13,518 nucleotides of DNA from Treponema sp. (GTDB taxonomy: Bacteria > Spirochaetota > Spirochaetia > Treponematales > Breznakiellaceae): positions 1 through 13,518 of the forward strand of contig JAISLX010000150.1 of assembly GCA_031277045.1 (NCBI GenBank), read 5' to 3'. Under the pieces are notes generated by a model. That model saw nothing but the letters and a program-made list of their open reading frames with translations, did no database searches and was not told the origin of the DNA. Shown here one piece after another: positions 8,201-13,518 of the stretch (the first letter of the stretch is position 1; each line of letters opens with the position of its first letter). Made by a program: the position numbers and the translations under genes.

Positions 8201-8660
8201 TCTTGCCGCTGGAATCAAGCATCCTGTTACAATCGGGCTATGGTTCCGGTGCTGTTTATGCTGACCTTGTGTGTTCGGGAAATGCATAAGGGGTGTTCAA
8301 ATACGGTGCATCGGTGAGATTGGTGGTTTTGGCTTCCCATACTCCTGGCGAGTTAACGAATACATTATAATGAATCCTTCTAACCGAATAAACCATACAT
8401 CTTTTAAATCACCAAGGTCAGGAAACCGTATCCTGGTTTTTCCTGAGGGAGGTAAATTTGCTGCCGTGTGATATCCCATCTGAGAGATCGGCAATGGTGA
8501 TCTCTATTATAGGAGGTACTTCATATTTTCTCATTAATATCCAAAATAGGAACAGCTTCTACCATACGAACTCCTGTTGAAGCGATGGAGTTTTCGGTAA
8601 TTTTATAGGCGGCGAAGGATTAAGCAGCCCCGCGTTCAACCCTGAAGTACAACACTTAGC
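8201..8660. other. Gene-free stretch with short decayed frames
   Basis: No complete gene is recognisable. The minus strand has short stop-bounded frames, one ending VRMVEAVPILDINEKI at about 8520, and another of 65 codons at 8297-8494, that read like protein but match no family I know. A hairpin AGAGATC / GATCTCT occurs at 8483-8505. A strong ribosome-site-like AGGAGGT at 8512-8518 has no ATG, GTG or TTG at a usable distance. This is probably gene debris next to the transposase remnant. Confidence 0.4.
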
Positions 8661-8675
8661 CCTGTCCAGCACAAA

Positions 8676-8744
8676 ACAGAAAAAAGCTATACCCATCTGT
8701 CCCCCGCCGAGCGGGGGGAGATCGCCATCGCATGGGAACAGGGC
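8676..8744 (+). pseudogene. IS30-family transposase N-terminal remnant
   Basis: The plus-strand frame reads TEKSYTHLSPAERGEIAIA and then WEQG, which is the start of IS30-family transposases (consensus of the type YTHLTLEEREEIAI-EQG, the first helices of the DNA-binding domain). There is no start codon in place: the frame opens after a TGA at 8643. Past WEQG the expected continuation (the helix-turn-helix ending STISRELRRN) is absent. What follows is a short out-of-family reading to a stop near 8860. I see no catalytic DDE segment anywhere in the window, so this is a dead fragment. The block of inverted repeats starts at 8862, soon after it. Confidence 0.75.
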
Positions 8745-8861
8745 CCAACAACGGGCCGAAGACCGGTCCCGCCGAAGCCATACGAGGGAATGTCTGATCA
8801 ACTCCCTGGTCAAAGGTGGAACACCATTTGGTTCATCACGGCTGAACCCAAATGACCTGAT

Positions 8862-9019
8862 AAGAGAGCCTGTCCCAAAACTGTGCGCTAACGCGCATGG
8901 TTTTGGGACAGGCTTGAGCCAAAGGCTCTTGCGGTTTTTCAGGCTTTTAACCTTGCGGCAGCCTTGCAAAACCGCGAATTTCAAGGTTGCTTTCCCAAAA
9001 ACTGAAGTTTTGGGGAAGC
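8862..9019. repeat. Cluster of nested and tandem inverted repeats
   Basis: Four pairings lie side by side. AGCCTGTCCCAAAAC (8867-8881) pairs exactly with 8900-8914, enclosing an inner stem TGCGC/GCGCA with loop TAAC. GAGCC-AAA-GGCTC forms a small stem at 8916-8928. GCGGTTTT (8931-8938) pairs with AAAACCGC (8968-8975). The arm GCTTTCCCAAAAACT (8989-9003) pairs with AGTTTTGGGGAAGC (9006-9019) with one bulge. AACCTTG (8949-8955) can also pair with CAAGGTT (8982-8988). The whole is about 158 bases and separates the transposase remnant from a permease remnant. It could be a miniature transposable element, a REP-type cluster, or a structured RNA. Confidence 0.75.
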
Positions 9020-9127
9020 CTCAATATATACCGGTTTTTTCCATCCGATAGCGCCGTCAAGTTCCGCAACTTCGAGTGCTTCCTTGTCAATGCTCTGTAT
9101 CGCGGCAAGGAGAATAATAGTCTGTCC
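9016..9127 (-). pseudogene. Fragment of a sugar ABC transporter permease (EAA loop)
   Basis: On the minus strand one frame reads GQTIILLAAIQ, then SIDKEALEVAELDGAIGW, then KKPVYIEA. This is the diagnostic cytoplasmic EAA loop of CUT1 permeases (pattern A-IQSIPKELYEAAEIDGA), here with IDKEALEVAELDGA. Two TAA stops precede it and the frame runs into the inverted-repeat cluster near 9016, so only about 37 residues survive. It is on the opposite strand from the intact permeases at 4570-6455 and its sequence differs from theirs, so it is not a local duplication. It lies just after the PTS EIIA gene, suggesting that a second sugar transporter operon once stood here and was deleted. Confidence 0.75.
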
Positions 9128-9173
9128 GCACGGTTATTACCGAAAGCCGGCGGCTCCCAGGACAGACGCCGGC

Positions 9174-9617
9174 TCATCTAAAACGGTACAGAATATCGTA
9201 TACTTCCTGGGGGCTTTTCGCCGCCCCAATCATCGCAAGGAATTCGGAGTTAAACAGCCTGAGGAGGCAGCTTAAAACCTGTAGATGACGTTCCCGGGAA
9301 AAATTGTCCAGCAGGAGCAGAAAGACCGAGTGAACCGGCCTGGAACTGCCGTATTCAATGCCGGTCCGCGAAAACCCCGCAGCGCCGATGATGCCGCCCA
9401 CCGCGCTGCAATAGCCGTGGGGCACCGCTATGCCGGGCAGGACGGCGGTGTTCATCTGGTTTTCCCGGGCGAGTACCGCGTCGAGCATTTCTTCGCGGCC
9501 GTATTCCGGATACAATCCGGCGATGGTTCCGACAAGTTCTTTAAAAACCTCGTTTTTTGTTTTGCCTTCCAGGTCCAGTTTGATAAGCTCCCGCGTGAAC
9601 ACGTTACTCAACCGCAT
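9174..9617 (-). CDS. PTS EIIA domain protein, fructose/Ntr type
   Basis: Single-domain phosphotransferase EIIA of 147 residues, the normal size of a free EIIA-2 domain. His67 in VLPGIAVPHGYC is the expected phosphorylation site (family pattern G-AIPH). RENQMNTAV before it corresponds to the R-E-x-x-G-T region. The cytoplasmic protein would accept phosphate from HPr; it may be regulatory (PtsN-like), since no EIIB or EIIC gene is visible. The ATG at 9617 lies inside the end of the upstream membrane-protein gene (10-base overlap), with AGGGG nine bases upstream, so the two are translationally linked. Its stop at 9174 is followed by a decayed permease fragment. Confidence 0.88.
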   Translation of the reverse strand: MRLSNVFTRELIKLDLEGKTKNEVFKELVGTIAGLYPEYGREEMLDAVLARENQMNTAVLPGIAVPHGYCSAVGGIIGAAGFSRTGIEYGSSRPVHSVFLLLLDNFSRERHLQVLSCLLRLFNSEFLAMIGAAKSPQEVYDILYRFR

Positions 9618-9832
9618 TTTCCGCCGCCCCTGCTTTTCGCCCGGTCCTCAAAAAACATTTCCACAGAAACTACCACAAGTCCGGTTATGCCGCATAGGCC
9701 GAACCCCACAGAAACAGCTCCACTCATCACTGGGGAGATCATTCCGCTTGAACCGGAAACAAAACCCATGATTATTCCCACGATAACCGCCGGAAGCAGC
9801 GAGATTCCGGGCGCCCTCCAGAATTTTTTCAT
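9608..9832 (-). CDS. Small membrane protein of unknown function, upstream of EIIA
   Basis: A 74-residue protein with two likely membrane helices (about residues 9-26, ISLLPAVIVGIIMGFVSG, and 37-58) joined by a short Ser/Gly-rich turn, and a basic, Gly-rich tail ending GGGKCG. I do not recognise a family. The ATG at 9832 has GAGAGGG seven bases upstream, an excellent site, and the stop overlaps the start of the EIIA gene by ten bases. This tight coupling argues that it is real and works with, or is balanced against, the EIIA protein, for example as a membrane anchor; that is inference. Confidence 0.7.
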   Translation of the reverse strand: MKKFWRAPGISLLPAVIVGIIMGFVSGSSGMISPVMSGAVSVGFGLCGITGLVVVSVEMFFEDRAKSRGGGKCG

Positions 9833-10081
9833 ATTAATACCCTCTCTTTTAAAATCGCGTTAAGCAAGATCGCGTTAAACGCGGATCAAAATCAGGAATT
9901 CCCGTTACGGCGGGGATAAACCGGAAAATTTAAGCCTGAACCTCATCAATATTCACAAACAAACGATAAATTTTACCTCGCTGCCCCATGAGCCCGGCAT
10001 TAGGCATGGCGATTCATTGCTTTTTCCGCGTAACCCGGTACACCTACATTATTTGAGAACGATACAGCGGGGGGACAAGGA
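9833..10081. other. Non-coding stretch upstream of the small membrane protein gene
   Basis: About 250 bases with no convincing gene on either strand. The last part holds the palindrome at 9871-9883 and a repeated half-site; it is expected to carry the promoter for the minus-strand pair of genes. The rest shows nothing I can name. Confidence 0.45.
9855..9890 (-). promoter_or_regulatory. Putative operator: CGCGTTAAACGCG with extra half-site
   Basis: CGCGTTAAACGCG (9871-9883) is a perfect palindrome about a central A. The sequence ATCGCGTTAA occurs twice (9854-9863 and 9869-9878 on the plus strand), giving a full site and a neighbouring half-site 16 bases apart. On the minus strand TTGATC (9885-9890) could be a -35 element, and the palindrome would fall in the spacer, as expected for a repressor site. 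The -10 (TGCTTA) is weak. It lies about 40 bases upstream of the small membrane protein start. Confidence 0.4.
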
Positions 10082-10450
10082 TCAAATTCGGAGTTTAAGA
10101 AGGATACTGTTTTTTACCTGTGTGGGATTGACGTTTAAGGTTGAGCCAAAGGAAGATCGGCAAAGTGAGGAGGAAAGGCCCCAGCTTCCGCCGGGACTAA
10201 AGATACGCTGAAATCCCGCCCGCATGGATGGAACCTGGTTATCCTTCGTCTTGATAAAAAACGCCGGTTCATCCGCCGGGGAAGGAATGACACGGCCAAT
10301 CCTTTCACCCTCACTGCCGGTCCTTCCCACCGAAAAACTGACGATCCGCAAAGGTTCCACCGCCGCGAAGTAAAAACTTGTCATAACCGCGAAAAACGTG
10401 AAAACCGTTATCAGTATGCGGGACAGCCCGTTTTCCATCAACCGGATCAT
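10082..10450 (-). CDS. Hypothetical membrane-anchored ORF after trpS (doubtful, possibly truncated)
   Basis: From ATG 10450 the frame gives about 122 residues: a short N-terminus, one clear hydrophobic helix (ILITVFTFFAVMTSFYFAA, about residues 9-27), then EPLRIVSFSVGRTGSEGERI. I recognise no family. The first half reads like a real signal-anchored protein, but the second half (Ser-rich, ending STLNVNPTQVKNSILLKLRI) looks like out-of-frame or decayed sequence. A longer version from a TTG at 10480 overlaps the end of trpS. The ribosome site is poor for every start (GGGG only two bases before ATG 10450). It may be the 5' remnant of a larger envelope protein. Confidence 0.35.
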   Translation of the reverse strand: MIRLMENGLSRILITVFTFFAVMTSFYFAAVEPLRIVSFSVGRTGSEGERIGRVIPSPADEPAFFIKTKDNQVPSMRAGFQRIFSPGGSWGLSSSLCRSSFGSTLNVNPTQVKNSILLKLRI

Positions 10451-10472
10451 AACCCCATTGTACGGTTTTCGC

Positions 10473-11516
10473 TCAAACAATACAAGACTGAGTATCGGCG
10501 CCGGTTTTTACGCGCTGCCCGTCTATCCCCGCGGCTTTGCGGATCCGGGCCACCGTTGCCGCGGCGATGGGACGGGCCTTTTCCGCTCCCCGGGCCAGCA
10601 CCGCGTCGAGCCCCGCGGGGTCCGCCATGATTGCCTCGAAGCGCTGCCTGAGGGGGCTCAATTCCCGGTTGACCACCCGGAATAGCTCCTCCTTGGCTTC
10701 CCCCCAGCCCATGCCGCCCTGACGGTATTGCGCCGCCAGGGCATCCCGCTCCTCCGGGGAGGCGAAAAGCCGGTAGAGCTGGTATATCTGGGAGCTTTCC
10801 GGGTCCTTGGGCTCCGCGACGCCCTGGGAATTGGTAACGATCCGCATGATGAGCTTCCGCAGCTCCTTTTCCGGGGCAAAGAGGGGGATGGTGTTGCCGT
10901 AGCTTTTGCTCATTTTCCGGCCATCCAGTCCGGGCACCACCGCCACCTCCTCCCGCACCGCCGCTTCGGGGATCCGCAGCAGGGGTTTTTGGTAGTTAAA
11001 ATTGAGGGCCTGGGCAATGTCCTGGGCCATTTCCACATGCTGCACCTGGTCTTTGCCCACCGGAACCAGGTGGGCATCAAAAAGCAGGATGTCCGCGGCC
11101 ATAAGCACCGGGTAGGTAAAAAGCCCCATATTGATCCCCGCGTCGGGGTCGTCATTTTTTTCGGTGTTCCCCTGCACCGCCGCCTTATAGGCGTGGGCCC
11201 GGTTCATCAGCCCCTTGGCGGTAAAGGCCATCAATATGGTGGTCAGCTCAAAGGTTTCGGGGACGGCGCTTTGGCGGTACATGATGACCTCCTCCGGGTT
11301 CAGCCCCGCCGCCAGCCAGCCAGCGGCCACCTCCCGGATATTGGCGGACAGTTCCCGGGGGTCCTTCATGGTGTTGAGGGCGTGGTAATCGGCGATAAAA
11401 TACCGGGCGTCGTAACGCTCCGCCAGCTCCAGGGCGGGCAGGATGGCGCCAAAATAGTTGCCGATATGGAGGACCCCGGTGGGCTTAATCCCGGTAAGGG
11501 CGATTTTTTCCTTCAT
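10473..11516 (-). CDS. trpS: Tryptophanyl-tRNA synthetase
   Basis: Charges tRNA-Trp with tryptophan, an essential cytoplasmic class Ic synthetase. Using ATG 11516 the protein has 347 residues, normal for bacterial TrpRS. The class I signatures are present: HIGN at residues 17-20 within TGIKPTGVLHIGNYFGA, and KMSKS at 201-205 (GRKMSKSYGN). The region PVGKDQVQHVEMAQDIA is the conserved ATP/Trp-binding segment. The start is ambiguous: a TTG one codon upstream (11519) has GGAG nine bases before it, while for the ATG the gap is twelve. The gene is divergent from the Na+/Pi transporter. No tryptophan biosynthesis gene or T-box leader is visible; the leader is too short for one. Confidence 0.96.
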   Translation of the reverse strand: MKEKIALTGIKPTGVLHIGNYFGAILPALELAERYDARYFIADYHALNTMKDPRELSANIREVAAGWLAAGLNPEEVIMYRQSAVPETFELTTILMAFTAKGLMNRAHAYKAAVQGNTEKNDDPDAGINMGLFTYPVLMAADILLFDAHLVPVGKDQVQHVEMAQDIAQALNFNYQKPLLRIPEAAVREEVAVVPGLDGRKMSKSYGNTIPLFAPEKELRKLIMRIVTNSQGVAEPKDPESSQIYQLYRLFASPEERDALAAQYRQGGMGWGEAKEELFRVVNRELSPLRQRFEAIMADPAGLDAVLARGAEKARPIAAATVARIRKAAGIDGQRVKTGADTQSCIV

Positions 11517-11537
11517 CAATTGAGCTTGCTCCGTTGC

Positions 11538-11566
11538 GTTACAAAATTTTTCTTCATTTTTCTCAA
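11538..11566 (-). promoter_or_regulatory. Sigma-70-type promoter of trpS
   Basis: On the minus strand TTGAGA (11561-11566, -35) and TGTAAC (11538-11543, -10) are separated by exactly 17 bases rich in A. Transcription would begin about 20 bases before the trpS start, leaving just enough room for the GGAG site. Confidence 0.55.
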
Positions 11567-11597
11567 ACTTATCATATCATCTTCCGCTAAAAAGGAA

Positions 11598-11603
11598 TAT
11601 ACT
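11598..11603 (+). promoter_or_regulatory. -10 element TATACT close to the Na/Pi transporter start
   Basis: TATACT ends eight bases before the ATG at 11612, so a transcript from it would begin within a few bases of that ATG. No matching -35 is clear at 16-18 bases upstream. GGA at 11594-11596 is about 15 bases from the ATG, too far for a normal ribosome site. Confidence 0.4.
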
Positions 11604-11611
11604 GTATTACT

Positions 11612-13285
11612 ATGACTGCGATGATGGCGTATATTGGCGTGTTTTTTCGCATCACCGGCTGCATAGCTCTTTTTCTCTATGGGATGAAGGTGATGAGCGA
11701 CGGGATACAGCAGGCTGCGGGGTCCCGGATGCAGCGGATCCTGGGCTTTATGACGGGGAACCGTCTTTCTGCGGTGATAACCGGCATGGTGGTTACCGCC
11801 CTGATCCAGTCCTCCTCGGCCACCACGGTGATGGTGGTTTCCTTTGTCAACGCCGGACTGCTTACCCTAACCCAGTCTATCGGGGTGATTATGGGGGCGA
11901 ACATCGGTTCCACCATAACCGCCTGGGTGGTGTCCCTCATGGGCTTTACCCTGAACCTGGGGGCCATTGCCCTGCCCGCCATAGGCGTAGGCTTTGTGAT
12001 GCGGGTTATCAAATGGAAGCACAAAGACCTGGGGGAGGTGATTTTAGGGTTCGGCTTCCTTTTTATGGGCCTGGATCTGCTCACCCAGTCCCTGCCTCAG
12101 CTCAGTCCCCAAGCCCTCAGCTTTACCGGCTCCCTTTCCGGCCTTGGGGTGGTTTCCATCCTGCTGGGCACGGGGTTAGGGCTGGTGATCACCCTGATTA
12201 CCCACTCCTCGGGGGCTTCCACCGCCATCATCCTCACCATGGCCCATGAGGGGATGATAGGTTTCTCCCTGGCCGCCGCCATGATCCTGGGGGCGAACAT
12301 AGGCACCACCATCGACGCGGCCCTGGCTTCCATCGGCGCCCGGACCGCCGCCCGGCAGGCCGCCATGGTTCATATCCTTTTTAACGTCATAGGAACGGTG
12401 TGGGCCCTGGCGCTTTTCCGGCCCCTGGTGTTTTTGGTGGACCTGATCACCCCTGGCACGGGGGTTACCGCCCATTTGGCCATGTTCCATACCATCTTTA
12501 ACGTGACCAATACCCTGCTGTTTTTCCCCTTTGTGGAACCCTTCGCCAGGCTGGTACGGTTCCTTATCAAGGAGGACCCCGCCAAAGCGCCGCCCCATTA
12601 CCGGCTGGTTTATCAGTCCGGGGCCATCCATAACACCCCGGAACTCAACATTTACCGGGCGGAGAAGGAAATCCGGGACATGGCGGGGCTTGCCGCCTCC
12701 ATGTACGCCGCCATCAGCGGGGCCCTCATCACCCTCAAGGACGGCCCGGGTAAGGAAGCCTCGGCGGACGCCCTGGTGGCGGAGTTGAAGGAGAAGGAGA
12801 GGTGGGCCGATGAAATGCGGGAGGAACTGACCCGTTTTTTAATCGAATGTACCCGGCAGCAGCTTAATTACCGGTCGGAACAAAACATTTCCTATCTTCT
12901 GCGGATCATCGCGGATTTGGAGGATATGACCGATGATTGTTACAGCGTGGGTCTGCTTTTGGACCGGAGCGTCAAAAAGGGGCAGCTTTTTAAGAAGCGG
13001 GAAATGGCGGCCCTTTCCCCCTACGTGCGGCTGGTGGGGAATTTTTTGGGCTTTGTTCGGGAGCGGCTGGGTAATAGTTTGACCCAGGAGCAAAGCGCCT
13101 ATGCGGCGGCCCTGGAGAACCGGATCGACAAGGTCCGGGACCGGTTGCGTAAAATGGGGCGAAAACGGATAGAGGCCGGGGAGGACGTAAAAACCGAATT
13201 ACTGTTCATCGATCTGGTCCGGCGCATCGAAAAGCTGGGGGATTATTGTTACGATATGTCCGCGGCCCTGTCCCACCTCGGCTAG
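11612..13285 (+). CDS. Na+/Pi cotransporter family protein with PhoU-like C-terminal domain
   Basis: Membrane protein of 557 residues in the NptA/PNaS family, expected to couple sodium entry to phosphate uptake or to act in phosphate homeostasis. LFLYGMKVMSDGIQ near residue 20 is the family opening. The two inverted repeats carry the substrate-site motifs: Q66-SSSATT in the first, and T197-HSSGAST in the second, each followed by a GANIG(S/T)TI segment. About eight membrane helices occupy residues 10-310. From about 350 to the end it is soluble and helical, like PhoU (EKEIRDMAGLAASMYAA and later IADLEDMTDDCYSVG). The start is uncertain: no ribosome site precedes ATG 11612, and in-frame ATGs follow at 11621 and 11624. 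It is a single-gene unit closed by a strong terminator. Confidence 0.93.
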   Translation: MTAMMAYIGVFFRITGCIALFLYGMKVMSDGIQQAAGSRMQRILGFMTGNRLSAVITGMVVTALIQSSSATTVMVVSFVNAGLLTLTQSIGVIMGANIGSTITAWVVSLMGFTLNLGAIALPAIGVGFVMRVIKWKHKDLGEVILGFGFLFMGLDLLTQSLPQLSPQALSFTGSLSGLGVVSILLGTGLGLVITLITHSSGASTAIILTMAHEGMIGFSLAAAMILGANIGTTIDAALASIGARTAARQAAMVHILFNVIGTVWALALFRPLVFLVDLITPGTGVTAHLAMFHTIFNVTNTLLFFPFVEPFARLVRFLIKEDPAKAPPHYRLVYQSGAIHNTPELNIYRAEKEIRDMAGLAASMYAAISGALITLKDGPGKEASADALVAELKEKERWADEMREELTRFLIECTRQQLNYRSEQNISYLLRIIADLEDMTDDCYSVGLLLDRSVKKGQLFKKREMAALSPYVRLVGNFLGFVRERLGNSLTQEQSAYAAALENRIDKVRDRLRKMGRKRIEAGEDVKTELLFIDLVRRIEKLGDYCYDMSAALSHLG

Positions 13286-13356
13286 GAGTTTGTTGCGCTT
13301 CGTGCGTAAAACCCTAAAAAATCGCCGATCAGGCGATTTTTTACCCTGCAAACTCC
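13285..13356. terminator. Bidirectional terminator inside a larger stem
   Basis: AAAAAATCGCC (13316-13326), loop GATCA, GGCGATTTTTT (13332-13342) is a perfect 11-bp stem with A and T tails, able to stop transcription in both directions. An outer stem GGAGTTTG (13285-13292) with CAAACTCC (13349-13356) encloses it, beginning at the last base of the transporter stop codon. It serves the transporter and possibly the convergent hydrolase gene. Confidence 0.85.
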
Positions 13357-13376
13357 GTCAGGAGCCCAATAATCGG

Positions 13377-13408
13377 AGATTTTTTGCGGCATCAAGCGCA
13401 AAAAATCT
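13377..13408. terminator. Second hairpin between convergent genes
   Basis: AGATTTTTTGCG (13377-13388) pairs exactly with CGCAAAAAATCT (13397-13408) around an 8-base loop. It begins 17 bases after the end of the minus-strand hydrolase gene, so it probably ends that transcript, though the stem is AT-rich and there is no separate T tail. Confidence 0.5.
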
Positions 13409-13425
13409 ACAAGTGCAACAGGCTG

Positions 13426-13518
13426 CTAGAAGCTGGCGAGGTCCCCCAGGGCCTGTTCCCCGGCGATGGTGGTGGCGGGTCCGTGGCCGGGATAAACCCG
13501 GATATCCCCGTCCATGGC
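13426..13518 (-). CDS. Metallo-beta-lactamase-fold hydrolase, C-terminal end only
   Basis: The minus strand frame enters from the window edge and ends at TAG 13426-13428, giving 30 residues. VYPGHGPATTIAGEQA is the C-terminal motif of glyoxalase II-like / YcbL-type hydrolases, in which the His of PGHG is a metal ligand and TTI-E follows. The active-site HxHxDH segment lies outside the window. The gene converges on the Na+/Pi transporter gene. Family is clear, substrate is not. Confidence 0.85.
   Translation of the reverse strand, partial: AMDGDIRVYPGHGPATTIAGEQALGDLASF

Noticed and set aside
8512..8518. Strong AGGAGGT ribosome site on the plus strand
   Set aside because: No ATG, GTG or TTG at a usable distance and no open frame behind it.
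8495..8534. Minus-strand small ORF starting MRKYEVPPIIEITIADLSDG, resembling a peptide-precursor leader
   Set aside because: Only 38 codons, no ribosome site, no maturation or export gene nearby; likeness to RiPP leaders is superficial.
8559..8984. Minus-strand 141-codon ORF across the IS30 remnant and repeats
   Set aside because: Antisense shadow of the transposase fragment and palindromes; composition explained by the repeats.
8862..9019. CRISPR array
   Set aside because: The repeats are inverted, unequal and not regularly spaced; there are no spacers and no cas genes.
8947..9177. Minus-strand 76-codon ORF whose ATG overlaps the EIIA stop as ATGA
   Set aside because: It is an out-of-frame reading of the permease fragment and of the inverted-repeat block; the true coding signal is in another frame.
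10728..11615. Plus-strand 295-codon ORF antisense to trpS
   Set aside because: Lies entirely opposite a clear tryptophanyl-tRNA synthetase with intact signature motifs; Gly/His-rich shadow composition.

Overview
The window looks like part of a spirochete chromosome, most likely a Treponema of the termite-gut or host-associated type. This is inference from three things: the overall gene style (LplB/YtcP-type sugar permeases with a lipoprotein binding protein), a lipobox of the relaxed spirochetal form (L-F-G-A-C), and a long homopolymeric C/G tract in an intergenic region, a known regulatory device in Treponema pallidum. I cannot assign a species from the sequence alone.

Layout. Bases 1-614 hold the start of a phenylacetate-CoA ligase gene on the minus strand. 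A 470-base gap follows, carrying a perfect 21-bp-arm palindrome and an uninterrupted run of 17 C. From 1085 to 8161 a plus-strand operon encodes a very large cytoplasmic glycoside hydrolase (GH106-like), two ABC permeases of the LplB and YtcP types, and a lipoprotein solute-binding protein, closed by a GC-rich hairpin. Bases 8200-9170 are a gene graveyard: an IS30-family transposase N-terminus with no start and no continuation, a dense block of inverted repeats, and on the minus strand a short fragment of a different sugar ABC permease. Then come two overlapping minus-strand genes, a small two-helix membrane protein and a PTS EIIA (fructose/Ntr type), a poorly supported ORF, and trpS. Divergent from trpS is a Na+/Pi cotransporter-like protein with a PhoU-like tail. 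The window ends with nested hairpins and the last 30 codons of a minus-strand metallo-beta-lactamase-fold hydrolase.

How the genes work together. The four-gene operon is self-consistent: the lipoprotein captures an oligosaccharide, the two permeases import it (the ATPase is missing and is presumably a shared MsmX/UgpC-type subunit elsewhere), and the hydrolase, which lacks a signal peptide, acts on it in the cytoplasm. The family affinities (GH106-like enzyme plus YteP/YtcP/YtcQ-like transporter) point to a rhamnose-containing oligosaccharide such as a rhamnogalacturonan fragment, but the substrate is inferred. The C17 tract upstream could make this operon phase-variable; this is the most interesting lead in the window. 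I did not find a clearly new multi-gene defence or signalling system.
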